A model generated the notes under the pieces. That model saw only the letters and a program-made list of their open reading frames with translations, had not been told where the DNA came from and did not search any database. From CAYQCE01 sp964415885 (GTDB lineage Bacteria > Zixibacteria > MSB-5A5 > JAABVY01 > JAHJOQ01): a DNA stretch of 48,528 nt. How positions within the stretch are numbered: the first letter of the stretch is position 1; each line of letters begins with the position of its first letter. Below, piece after piece: positions 6,352-14,419 of this stretch. The stretch spans positions 1-48,528 of the forward strand of contig CAYQCE010000024.1 of assembly GCA_964415885.1 (NCBI GenBank), written 5' to 3'. The position numbers were made by a program, and so were the translations under genes.

Positions 6352-7566
6352 ATGTTAGCACGCACTTGTTCAGCGATTCTATTCGCTACCATGTTTATTG
6401 TAACATTCACTGGAAGTCTTCGCGCACACGGCCTGCGCTCCGATTCGGAGTGGCTGCCATCGGTACACCTTGAAATGGCTTTGCAGGCTGAATCGTTCTC
6501 AAACGGTGACTCGACATTCTTCGCAGGCGTTGCAAAGTCGGCAGAGAGTGGATTCACTATACGGGAGGCCAAGATGATAGTCGAGGGTAAGTACAAGGCA
6601 CACTTGGAATACAACTTCGAATTTGGAAACGCTTCCTGTATGGATGGGGGATTCCTCCTCATGGGGGCCGGAATCCTGTACAAACCGAACTCCAACTGGA
6701 AAGTCGGCATTACAAAGGGCCATGTCTTGCGCGGCTTCGAAATGTACGCAGATTGCGTTCATCTACTCACAGCGGAAAAGCCGGTGTTTGCAAAGAAGTT
6801 TAGTCCATGTCATCCTCTCGGGGCTACTGTGGAGTTCGAGCGAGAACTTGGGAAGAACTCCGGAATTCTCGCTCAGCTCGTAGCTGCAGAAGGCAGCGGG
6901 GGCACACTTGATGATGAACACGATATCAATTTCGGGGTTCATTATCGGACGCCTGTTAACGGTCTTACCCTCGCTGCCAGTTATAATTCGTGGAAATGGA
7001 ACGCTCAGTATTCCCGCAAGGATTCGATTCCCGATCCCAAGGGATCCCGCGACGACTATGTCACTTTCTACGTGCGGGATAAAGCCATTTACGATGGCTA
7101 TAGAGCAATTCTGGGAGTCGATTACGACGCTAACAACATCGAGTTCCGAAGTGAGGTATACATTGGGAGAGCATTCAGGGATCTACTGGATATCCCATAC
7201 TATCGCGAGCTATGGGCCGATTCGAGCAATACGGCCAAGATCGCAGGTGCACCATACGAAGACCTCGAGATGCGAGCCCTTCTGATCGAAGCAGGTTACA
7301 GAATCCCGATAGATCACGAGCAGATTCGGCATTTGCTTCCCTATGTTCAATACCAGTTCTGGGACCAGGCCGCAAACCTTGACAACGGCGATTACAAGAG
7401 CGCGTTTGTCGCGGTCGGATTCGATCTCGGTATCGGCCCGGGGAGCGCAAGGTTCAAAGTCGATTATCAGACCTGTATCAACTTTGCCGATGACGGCGGA
7501 ATCCCGGGATACAGCGAAGAAGAGTACGCGGATCGTTTACTCGCAAGACTACAACTTGAATTCTGA
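6352..7566 (+). CDS. Outer-membrane beta-barrel (porin-like) protein
   Basis: A 404-residue exported protein from ATG 6352. That start gives a clean signal peptide (MLARTCSAILFATMFIVTFTGSLRA). The mature sequence alternates short amphipathic strands and turns (AKMIVEGKYKAHLEYNFEFG, GVHYRTPVNGLTLAASYNSW, SARFKVDYQTCINF) and ends LLARLQLEF. The terminal Phe and alternating hydrophobic residues are the usual mark of a BAM substrate. Strand layout resembles phosphate-selective-porin-like (OprO/P) barrels, including the early 'FTIREAKMIVEGKY' segment, but no specific substrate can be assigned. There are a few conserved-looking Cys (NASCMDGG, YADCVHLL, FSPCHPLG), unusual for a porin. The position after the DtxR and His-rich genes suggests passage or binding of a metal complex; this is inference. 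Confidence 0.75.
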   Translation: MLARTCSAILFATMFIVTFTGSLRAHGLRSDSEWLPSVHLEMALQAESFSNGDSTFFAGVAKSAESGFTIREAKMIVEGKYKAHLEYNFEFGNASCMDGGFLLMGAGILYKPNSNWKVGITKGHVLRGFEMYADCVHLLTAEKPVFAKKFSPCHPLGATVEFERELGKNSGILAQLVAAEGSGGTLDDEHDINFGVHYRTPVNGLTLAASYNSWKWNAQYSRKDSIPDPKGSRDDYVTFYVRDKAIYDGYRAILGVDYDANNIEFRSEVYIGRAFRDLLDIPYYRELWADSSNTAKIAGAPYEDLEMRALLIEAGYRIPIDHEQIRHLLPYVQYQFWDQAANLDNGDYKSAFVAVGFDLGIGPGSARFKVDYQTCINFADDGGIPGYSEEEYADRLLARLQLEF

Positions 7567-7630
7567 TGAGGGGGGAAGTCACTACTATACTCACCATAAG
7601 ATATGAGATTGGAATAGAGGAGAATTCACG

Positions 7631-9433
7631 ATGTCTCGAACAATAATGATCACTGCAATGATCTTGATATTCGCCATGAATGTCATGTCTTTGAGCGAGG
7701 AGAGCACCGAGTGCGACTGTGCGGTTCACCAAGATCGAGCTGCACTTGAAAAGGGAGTACCCTCGCCTACGAGCAATCCCCTGACAGCACTTACAACTGG
7801 AGAAAGAGATCAATACCTCTGGGAGGACTTCGAATCGTCGACGTTTCCACCAACCGATTGGGACACGCTAAACACGAATGACGGATACGGATGGTTTCTC
7901 GGTACCTATACAGGAGGCGGAACACAGGCAGCGATGGTTACATGGGATCAGACACCGCCGACGCAGCAGCAGGATGAGTGGTTGATTACGCCGGAACTCG
8001 ATGTCTCGGGTGCATCGTCTCAATTGAGAGTCGAGTTCTACATGCTACAGGGATATGATTACCCGCACGATTTTAAAGTATACGTGACCACAGATGACGG
8101 TACGAGCTGGACGGAAGTGTTCGATTCGTACGGCACCGGCTACCCCGAATTCGAGTATTACTTTGTCAGTGTACCGCTCGACACATATGCCGGCAGTGTC
8201 GATCCTATCCGAATTGCCTTTCGTTACTATGGTTTAGACGCTGATCTCTTCTCAATAGATAATGTAGAAGTCACCGACGATGATCCGGCTACCGGAAGAT
8301 GCTGTGTCTATACAGATCCGCTTGATCCGGAATGCTATGACGAAATCTCTCAGGTGGACTGTGGAACTCTCGGAGGAATATGGACCGAAGGACTGGACTG
8401 CTCCTCGAATCCATGTCCTTTGCTGGGCGATCAACTTGAACCAATCGATGATCTCTACACGGATCCCGATGGTGGATCGGGGCATCCCCATCCGGTCGAG
8501 GAGACCAGTCTCTGGGTTGCCAACTACAGTGGTGCTGGACACCACCAGCGGTCAATGCTCAAATGGGATCTGTCTGTAATCACGGATGACAGTATAGACA
8601 GCGCATTCGTCAATATCTACCGCTATTTCCGCTGTCCGGGTCATTACTACACCGACTGTGACCTGTACGTTATAACCGAAGACTGGCGCGAGGAGACATG
8701 GAATGACTACGTTCACATCTCCCATGCTGCCTCACCATTCATGACATATATCTTCGGGCCCGCTCTCGACTGGTACCGTCTCGAAGTCACGGATGTCGTC
8801 AATGACTGGCTTGACGGATCTGTCGACAACTACGGAATCGTCATTCAGGCAAAAAACGGACAGAAGTGGAGCAAATTCTACTCGAAAGAGGGCACATACG
8901 CACCATTCCTCGAGATTTACGGTGCATCCGGATCAAACCAGTGCCCGGTTCTGGACCAAATAGATGACAGCAAAATCAAAACAGGTGCGACACTCGAGTT
9001 GCCTGTCACCGCAAGCGATCCCGACCTCACTGTGCCCGACCTTTTCTGCGAAGAAATGCCGACCGGAGCTTCATTTGTCGATAACGGGGACGGGACAGGA
9101 AATTTTGAGTGGACACCCACAAGTGATCAGGCCGGATATCACGATGTCCTGTTCTATGCAGACGACGGTGCCCTGGCGGACAGCCAATTAGTGACAATCC
9201 GCGCGTATGACTGCGGAGATGTTAACAACAGCGGTGGCATCGACATCGATGACATTGTTTACCTGATAGCCTATGTGTTTCAAGGCGGCCCCGATCCGGA
9301 CCCGTTGGATTCCGGCAATGTCAACTGCCAGGGGGGAATCGATATTGATGACATAGTATATTCCATCTCCTACGTCTTCCAAGGGGGACCCAACCCATGC
9401 GATTCGGATGGCGACAACATTCCGGATTGCTGA
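7631..9433 (+). CDS. Secreted multidomain protein with dockerin-like tail
   Basis: A 600-residue exported protein with a good SD (GAGGAG) before the ATG. Domains: signal peptide 1-23; a choice-of-anchor-J/MAM-like jelly-roll at about 63-218 (LWEDFESSTFPPTDW, DEWLITPELDVSG, FSIDNVEV); a Cys-rich segment at 220-262; a DNRLRE-type domain at about 272-432 (RSMLKWDLS, LEVTDVVNDWLDG, FYSKEG); an Ig/cadherin-like domain at about 437-525 (DGTGNFEWTPTSDQAG); and a double dockerin-like tail at 528-600. The tail has two DIDDIVY repeats, paired cysteines (CGD, VNC, PCD, terminal DC) and a thrombospondin-3-like calcium loop, DSDGDNIPDC. No enzyme motif is visible, so it is likely a surface adhesin or scaffold component. 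It follows the barrel gene by 64 nt and may be read with it or from its own promoter. Confidence 0.82.
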   Translation: MSRTIMITAMILIFAMNVMSLSEESTECDCAVHQDRAALEKGVPSPTSNPLTALTTGERDQYLWEDFESSTFPPTDWDTLNTNDGYGWFLGTYTGGGTQAAMVTWDQTPPTQQQDEWLITPELDVSGASSQLRVEFYMLQGYDYPHDFKVYVTTDDGTSWTEVFDSYGTGYPEFEYYFVSVPLDTYAGSVDPIRIAFRYYGLDADLFSIDNVEVTDDDPATGRCCVYTDPLDPECYDEISQVDCGTLGGIWTEGLDCSSNPCPLLGDQLEPIDDLYTDPDGGSGHPHPVEETSLWVANYSGAGHHQRSMLKWDLSVITDDSIDSAFVNIYRYFRCPGHYYTDCDLYVITEDWREETWNDYVHISHAASPFMTYIFGPALDWYRLEVTDVVNDWLDGSVDNYGIVIQAKNGQKWSKFYSKEGTYAPFLEIYGASGSNQCPVLDQIDDSKIKTGATLELPVTASDPDLTVPDLFCEEMPTGASFVDNGDGTGNFEWTPTSDQAGYHDVLFYADDGALADSQLVTIRAYDCGDVNNSGGIDIDDIVYLIAYVFQGGPDPDPLDSGNVNCQGGIDIDDIVYSISYVFQGGPNPCDSDGDNIPDC

Positions 9434-9479
9434 GTCATCGGTCAACATCCCGCAAACCTCCAAAAGAGGTCGACCGAAA

Positions 9480-9504
9480 GGACGGGAGCACTCTGCTCCC
9501 GTCC
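9480..9504 (+). terminator. Strong hairpin after the dockerin-tailed gene
   Basis: GGACGGGAGC (9480-9489) pairs perfectly with GCTCCCGTCC (9495-9504) around a 5-nt loop, 47 nt past the stop. There is no T-run on either side, so it may be an atypical terminator or an mRNA-end stabiliser. Confidence 0.5.
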
Positions 9505-9640
9505 GCGACTCGTGTACCCGAGGCCTTCAGCGTTTCAAGACTCTGCCACAATCAACACGCGAATCTCGTAGGCATCTCAAGAAACGGTTGGTTGCCCGCT
9601 CCGGCTTCGGAAAAACGCCTCTCTGCCGAAGCGCTCGCCC

Positions 9641-10054
9641 TCACTCCCCGATAATCTTGATTATCGCGCGTTTCTTGCGGCGGCCATCGAACTCGGCGTA
9701 GTAGATCGCCTGCCACGGTCCCAGGTCGAGCTTGCCGTCGGTTACCGGCAGAACAGTCTGGTTGTGCATCAGCAGATTCTTCAGGTGCGCGTCGCCGTTG
9801 TCCTCACCGGTGCGGTGGTGACGATAGTCCTTGCCGAACGGCGCAAGCGTCTCCAGCCACTCATCGATATCCTGAATCAGGCCCGACTCGGCGTCGTTCA
9901 CATACACGGCAGCCGTGATGTGCATGGCCGAGACCAGGCACAACCCCTCCTTGATGCCGGATTTCGCAAGAGCTTCTTCCACCTTGTCGGTGATATTGAT
10001 ATAGTCGCGCCGGGTGTCGGTATTGAACCAGAGATACTCGGTGTGTGATTTCAT
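9641..10054 (-). CDS. YjbQ-family (UPF0047) protein
   Basis: A 137-residue cytosolic protein of the YjbQ family. Hallmarks: ITDKVEEALAKSGIKEGLCLVSAMHITAAVYVND near the N terminus, then the conserved HHRTGEDNGDAHLKNLLMHNQTVLPVTDGKLDLGPWQAIYYAEFDG block; the PWQ.IY..E.DG and NGDAHL motifs are diagnostic. Family members can show weak thiamin-phosphate synthase activity, but their true role is not settled. The frame is open further upstream. The chosen ATG has an ideal AAGGAGG SD 5 nt before it, and upstream codons merge into repeat sequence. It appears to be a single-gene transcript between repeat-rich spacers. Confidence 0.93.
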   Translation of the reverse strand: MKSHTEYLWFNTDTRRDYINITDKVEEALAKSGIKEGLCLVSAMHITAAVYVNDAESGLIQDIDEWLETLAPFGKDYRHHRTGEDNGDAHLKNLLMHNQTVLPVTDGKLDLGPWQAIYYAEFDGRRKKRAIIKIIGE

Positions 10055-10833
10055 TCGGACCTCCTTGGTTGATACACAAGTTACCGCTCTGAGTCCGAAG
10101 CGCAAGCCCCAATCGCATCTCGCTGCCGCAAACGCCTTCGAAGCAGATGAGGGGCTGGCAGTCACAGGAGTTCTTGTATCCGTTCGGTCGGTTCCTGCTC
10201 GCCGCAGGCGAGTGTGAACTGACCGCTCGCCAGTCGCTGGTATACATAATCATATCCGAACAATCGGCAGATCACAATCCCGCGCTTCGCGGGATCAGGA
10301 TCTGCCGCAACCTGTTCTGGTGTCTTGTGTAACAGTCTCAGGGTATCTGCCATGTACATGGCGAAGATATACAGCATGCGGCGAAATCCCGCGGCAGGTC
10401 CGCTTCCGGAGTGAGCGCAGCGAGCGCAGAAACCCGACACATTGACCTGCAGATTTCGTCGGGGAGGAATTCCCGACGACGCTCGGTTGGTTGGAGGCAG
10501 GGATCACTCACACTTGCTCTTGCAGAGTCTTGCGGTCAGCTTGCTGACAGTGCGACCTTCAAGCAAACCGCACGTTGATACGAACGGCGGCCTCCCCTCG
10601 TCCGCAGAAGGTCAATCGGCAGCGAAAATGTGCACTTACAGTAATTCTTTAAGCTCGACTACACTAATTATGCATAGACTTGCACATCGCGACCACCCTC
10701 AGGCACCGCTTCAACTTGAAACGGCAACCTATTGGCTTGTCACATCTTAGCTTACGAGACCCCGAGCCAATTGGACTTAAACCACTACTTCTGGCACGAG
10801 TTTTGATCTATCACTGGTCAGGAGGTAACCGAA
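10055..10833. other. Repeat-rich intergenic region without a gene
   Basis: Nearly 780 nt separate the YjbQ gene and the small membrane-protein gene. It contains copy 2 of the hairpin repeat (10182-10309), an 18-base word shared with the left-edge element (10409-10426, inverted relative to 120-137), and a hairpin TCGTCGGG/CCCGACGA (10456-10463 with 10472-10479). The short frames on both strands look like artefacts of these repeats. I saw no tRNA or other structured RNA that could be named. Confidence 0.5.
10182..10309. repeat. Dispersed hairpin repeat, copy 2
   Basis: Aligns with 2590-2717. The head hairpin is GGTCGGTTC/GAACTGACC (one G-T pair). The tail is a long palindrome: CGGCAGATC (10265-10273) pairs with GATCTGCCG (10299-10307), and ATCCCGCG (10277-10284) with CGCGGGAT (10288-10295), with symmetric 3-nt interior loops and a CTT apical loop. 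This copy is intact, while copy 1 is decayed in the tail. Confidence 0.78.
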
Positions 10834-11079
10834 ATGAGTGGATCACAGATGACAGCACTCATAATTCTTCTCGCCGCGATACTACTGATCAGCTACTGGA
10901 TTCTGGTCGAGAATCCGTTCACGGCCGAGAAGATTGACTTCGTGCGATTCTTCCGCGCTGCAATCGGCGGATATGAATCGTCGAGCGAAGTCACCGAGGG
11001 ACGACTCCCGCTGGGGATGATTGTCCTCCCTCTCGGAAGCCTCGCGATATGGATAGTCAAGAGACTTCTGCGCGCCTGA
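10834..11079 (+). CDS. Small two-helix membrane protein, unknown function
   Basis: An 81-residue protein with an AGGAGGT SD 8 nt before the ATG. Two hydrophobic segments are visible: TALIILLAAILLISYWILV (about 7-25) and LGMIVLPLGSLAIWIV (about 60-75). The loop between them (ENPFTAEKIDFVRFFRAAIGGYESSSEVTEG) is polar. The ending KRLLRA suggests a positive-inside C terminus. It is not a family I recognise. It is convergent with the DUF2279-like gene, leaving 11 nt between stops, and has no operon partner. The excellent SD and coherent membrane topology support a real gene. Confidence 0.62.
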   Translation: MSGSQMTALIILLAAILLISYWILVENPFTAEKIDFVRFFRAAIGGYESSSEVTEGRLPLGMIVLPLGSLAIWIVKRLLRA

Positions 11080-11090
11080 TCGAATTCAGT

Positions 11091-11963
11091 TCAATCGATC
11101 TCAACATGGAAATTGAAAAAGTAGAGATCGAGCGGCTTGAGGAATCTGGCGGCGTCGGGAAAAACCGGCTCGATCAGATCCGGTATCGTAGTTCCGACTC
11201 CTAACAGAATCTGAGGATGCGGTTCACGCGGATGGCTTCGTGTAGTGGAATATCCAACTCCACCAACCACCGGCGAGACGCTATATGTCAGCCAGTAGAT
11301 GTAATTGTCATAATCTGCCGTGTTGTGCCCGAGAAGCCTTCCCTTATTGCTTCCGAACGATTTCACGCTCAGCTTCATGTCGAAATCACGTAGCCTGCTG
11401 TCTGAGATCTTGAGAATCGCAAGGCCGACACCGGCGTAATCGGCAACAAGATCCGTGATTCCCATCCCCTGTGACGGATTGAATGCATCGACAGGAAACT
11501 CCACCGCAGTCATTATCAACGCGGCTTCTATCGCACCGACACGGCGCGACTTCTTCTCCCCCAGGCCAAAGATACTGTATGCCGATGTCAAAGCCTGTGT
11601 CAGCTTGTAGCTGACAAACATGTGAGAAACCTCGTCATTGTATGCGAGATAGTCCGAGAATTCACTCTTAAGGTGAAACGATCCGTTCGGCTTTCCCCAG
11701 ATTCCGGTGAGTTTCCGGTAGCCCGCCACGGCCCCAATACCATGAGCTGCGGTCAGTGCCGAGTATTTGATAAAGCCAATCCCTTCTCGATCGGCGGATC
11801 TGATCAGGACGGGTGACTCGACAGTTGAGACGTACGGATGCGCAATGCTCTGCAGCTTAATGACAAAGCTGGCGGGACTCGGAATCTGTGCGCTCGCATT
11901 CGCGGCATATAACCCGATGCAGAGCAACAGTATGTAAAACACCAGCCGAGGGCGAGTAAACAT
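11091..11963 (-). CDS. DUF2279-like exported protein
   Basis: About 290 residues with an N-terminal signal peptide (RPRLVFYILLLCIGLYAANASA). The middle region SDYLAYNDEVSHMFVSYKLTQALTSAYSIFGL, followed by EKKSRRVGAIEAALIMTAVEFPVDAFNPSQGMGITDLVADYAGVGLA, resembles DUF2279/YfiM-like envelope proteins. In those, a D.vsH.f..Y..s segment and an 'E..D.f....G.s..D...n..G' block are conserved. It may have a membrane-embedded or helical envelope role; no enzyme function is known. Start is ATG 11963, or a GTG at 11972; neither has an SD. It lies downstream of the secreted dockerin-tailed gene (57 nt from that stop to the GTG) and could share its transcript. Confidence 0.6.
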   Translation of the reverse strand: MFTRPRLVFYILLLCIGLYAANASAQIPSPASFVIKLQSIAHPYVSTVESPVLIRSADREGIGFIKYSALTAAHGIGAVAGYRKLTGIWGKPNGSFHLKSEFSDYLAYNDEVSHMFVSYKLTQALTSAYSIFGLGEKKSRRVGAIEAALIMTAVEFPVDAFNPSQGMGITDLVADYAGVGLAILKISDSRLRDFDMKLSVKSFGSNKGRLLGHNTADYDNYIYWLTYSVSPVVGGVGYSTTRSHPREPHPQILLGVGTTIPDLIEPVFPDAARFLKPLDLYFFNFHVEID

Positions 11964-12029
11964 ATCTAACACTAAGATTGCAAATAGTGTACCGCGTGAG
12001 TATCAGAGCAGGATTAGGAGCGGATACCG

Positions 12030-14285
12030 CTAACGCCGATCCAGAAGAAACACCCTGTTGATTAGCATCACGAGATCATTCAGCTCAATATCACCGGACG
12101 AATCGAAATCGACATCAGCGCCAGCGGGAAGTGACCCGTTAGGGATGTAAAGATATCGTATCAAACGCGTTATGTCGCCCAGATCGAGTACACCATCAAG
12201 GTTGACGTCTCCCTTCAGAGACCACGGCGCTCCTCGTCCGACGAGAACAAGCTCCTTCGCTACCGCATCGAATTCGTGCAATCGGATCATGAGATTCGCC
12301 TGATAGAGTCCAGTGTCTGATGGCGCAAACGCTATGCGTGACCTACTCTCTACTCCGGGCTGGAGGGTCGCACTCTCGCAAGGTATCCGGAAACAGTCGA
12401 GGCTGTCGATCGCGAACGACAACGTCTTCTCGAACTCGTATTCGGTCGAAAGACTCAGTGGCAGGTCCTTGCTTCGCCCGACAATAGCGCTTCCGAAATC
12501 CAGCGTATCTGACTCGAGCGGAGACCACAGCTCATTAACATTGATTGAGAGGATTTGCCCATCTCGGATTCCGACTCTCGCATTTTCATTCTCTACGAGC
12601 GAGATAGCGTACAGCAACGGCAACTCATCCGCTTCATCCGGCAAAACCACGGACTCAAACGCGTTGAGAGGCATGCCCGTGTATTGAGACTGAATCACGA
12701 AAAGGTACTCGTGCGGAGACGCAGTGTCATCCGCCGCCTCCCATTCGCCGTCACCGTCCGAGTCTATGAATGCCAGATCTGACAGGTCATCGAACCCGCT
12801 GAATCTCCGGCAGTCGAACGGAACCGTTACGAAATCGGCATAGACAAAGTCGCTGGACTGTCGAACGTAACGAGCCGCCCTCTGACCTCCATCTGGCCTG
12901 AACACGATCTCCACATCGAGATTCGACTGCCTGTCGAGTGAGCTTCCCCACAGGTCACCGGCCCAGCCGATTCCTCCGCCGAATGTCTCCCCGCCCCAGT
13001 CATGCCCCGAAAACCAGAGATGCTCAGAAGGGGAAAACGAAACATCGGTGATCGAACCGTCGGCAGGATTCTGAACTATCGTAAGGTCGGTCGCTCCTCT
13101 CCTGCCAAAGTCGATCGCCGATCGCGCGACATCGAAAAGCTGCGTGAGTGCCTCGACATTGGTTACCCCATCCGCGGCGAAGAAAGCGTATTTCATTCGA
13201 ACCGTATCGCCGGCGGCAACATCGACCGGCCATGTCGAGAGCATGAGCTTCCGATCCCCCTTACCCTCATCGACCCATCCCGTGCCGCTGACAGGATTTC
13301 CTCCGAGCGGAAATCGCGTGGTGTTTCCGGTAATCGGGTTGACCTGCGGGGACCCGTCGGCTTGCAATCCCTTCATCAGCGCCTCGGTCATATCCACACT
13401 CCGGCTTGTGTAGACATCGATGAGCGCATTTGCGGCGACCAGCGGCGGAAGAGCCGTGCCGCTCGTGGGAGTCTCAATCGCAGCTACCCCAACTGCGGGA
13501 TAGTAGTTCGGCGGAAATTCGATCGGATCTCGATTGGAGTAGCAAAAGGCCATCGACATCGCTGAATCCGTGCCGCACAGATCATCCGCATGGAATCCGA
13601 TATCCGGGTCGAACTGTATCGAGGCCGTAAAGAAATCCCAGTTCTTCTCCGACTCATTGATGATCGTGAACTCGACATAGGCGACATTGTCGAGATCTCC
13701 GCCCGTGAAAGCGTACGCGTACACCTGCACCTCGGCGTCGAGAGGATCCGTCGATCCACCCCTTCGATTGTGATACACGAGCGCACCATCGTTAAAAACG
13801 GTCCAGAGACTTTGCTGACCGGTCAAGAGCGGATCGCCGAGTTCATCGGTCGGAGCACCGAAATCCGATGGCCACTCGACATAGTCCGAGTCGCTCTCGT
13901 CACCGTCAACGATCCGGTATACCCTGAAGACTGAACTGTCCTGAATCGGTTCATGCCCGAACGGGCCTGCGGCAAACTCTGTGCTCGATTCCGATATTGC
14001 GACTCTTGGTTCGCCGTCGACAAGCGCATAGAGCCACAGTCCGCCGGAATAGACCAGCGGATACAGCGAATCCGCGGGAAACTTCAGACCCTGCCAGTCG
14101 GGATATTCTGCGGTCTCATTTCTGGCGATTGTACCATGATTGGAGATATGAAATTCGATCTCGGCAGGGTTGACTCGTTCTGAATGGACTGCACCGGCAT
14201 AGCATTGATCGGCGAAGAGAACAATCGCTGCAATCGAAAAGACGGCCATCATAGCCAGTCGGTAGGAGTAATGAAGTATTCTCAT
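12030..14285 (-). CDS. Large secreted protein with dockerin tail
   Basis: A 751-residue exported protein from ATG 14285, with signal peptide MRILHYSYRLAMMAVFSIAAIVLFADQCYAG. The N-terminal part (EFHISNHGTIARN, YPLVYSGGLWLYALVDGEPRVAISE) follows a pattern seen in large FCB-group surface proteins. A long beta-rich body carries no catalytic motif I can name. Around 560-690 an Ig-like/ASPM-style segment (LDFGSAIVGRSKDLPLSL, LVGRGAPWSL) precedes a classical dockerin pair: GDVNLDGVLDLGDITRLIRYLY and ADVDFDSSGDIELNDLVMLINRVFLLD, with D-x-N-x-D-G-x-x-D-x-x-D calcium loops. This tail is closer to canonical type I dockerins than the Cys-containing tails elsewhere in the window. A GTG at 14309 lies within the promoter palindrome and is not favoured as a start. 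Confidence 0.78.
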   Translation of the reverse strand: MRILHYSYRLAMMAVFSIAAIVLFADQCYAGAVHSERVNPAEIEFHISNHGTIARNETAEYPDWQGLKFPADSLYPLVYSGGLWLYALVDGEPRVAISESSTEFAAGPFGHEPIQDSSVFRVYRIVDGDESDSDYVEWPSDFGAPTDELGDPLLTGQQSLWTVFNDGALVYHNRRGGSTDPLDAEVQVYAYAFTGGDLDNVAYVEFTIINESEKNWDFFTASIQFDPDIGFHADDLCGTDSAMSMAFCYSNRDPIEFPPNYYPAVGVAAIETPTSGTALPPLVAANALIDVYTSRSVDMTEALMKGLQADGSPQVNPITGNTTRFPLGGNPVSGTGWVDEGKGDRKLMLSTWPVDVAAGDTVRMKYAFFAADGVTNVEALTQLFDVARSAIDFGRRGATDLTIVQNPADGSITDVSFSPSEHLWFSGHDWGGETFGGGIGWAGDLWGSSLDRQSNLDVEIVFRPDGGQRAARYVRQSSDFVYADFVTVPFDCRRFSGFDDLSDLAFIDSDGDGEWEAADDTASPHEYLFVIQSQYTGMPLNAFESVVLPDEADELPLLYAISLVENENARVGIRDGQILSINVNELWSPLESDTLDFGSAIVGRSKDLPLSLSTEYEFEKTLSFAIDSLDCFRIPCESATLQPGVESRSRIAFAPSDTGLYQANLMIRLHEFDAVAKELVLVGRGAPWSLKGDVNLDGVLDLGDITRLIRYLYIPNGSLPAGADVDFDSSGDIELNDLVMLINRVFLLDRR

Positions 14286-14290
14286 ATCTG

Positions 14291-14319
14291 TAATTAATGG
14301 AATTGACACGAGCTGTCAA
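14291..14319 (-). promoter_or_regulatory. Promoter with inverted repeat; likely leaderless start
   Basis: Read leftward: TTGACA (14319-14314), 17-nt spacer, TAATTA (14296-14291), then 5 nt to ATG 14285. No SD exists, so transcription should begin at or next to the ATG. The -35 is one arm of a perfect 8-bp inverted repeat, AATTGACA (14301-14308) and TGTCAATT (14314-14321), separated by 5 nt. Confidence 0.5.
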
Positions 14320-14340
14320 TTGTTCCGGCAGACATGAGTC

Positions 14341-14370
14341 GGCCGGGAAGTGGGATAGTCCTTCCCGGCC
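14341..14370 (-). terminator. Hairpin downstream of the 1170-residue protein gene
   Basis: GGCCGGGAAG (14341-14350) pairs perfectly with CTTCCCGGCC (14361-14370) around a 10-nt loop, 49 nt past the stop of the leftward gene. No T-run follows. Its position between two co-oriented genes fits an end-of-transcript structure. Confidence 0.55.
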
Positions 14371-14419
14371 ATGGCAAACAAGTGTTAGAGAGGAGTTTGT
14401 CCTTACGGTTATAAGGAGG

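Noticed and set aside
9641..10054. YjbQ gene as a thiamin biosynthesis enzyme
   Set aside because: The assigned activity of the family is weak and no thiamin genes are nearby; only the family is claimed.
13002..13565. Long antisense frame within the dockerin-tailed gene
   Set aside because: It is rich in Arg and His with no domain, as expected of a shadow frame opposite a GC-rich coding region.
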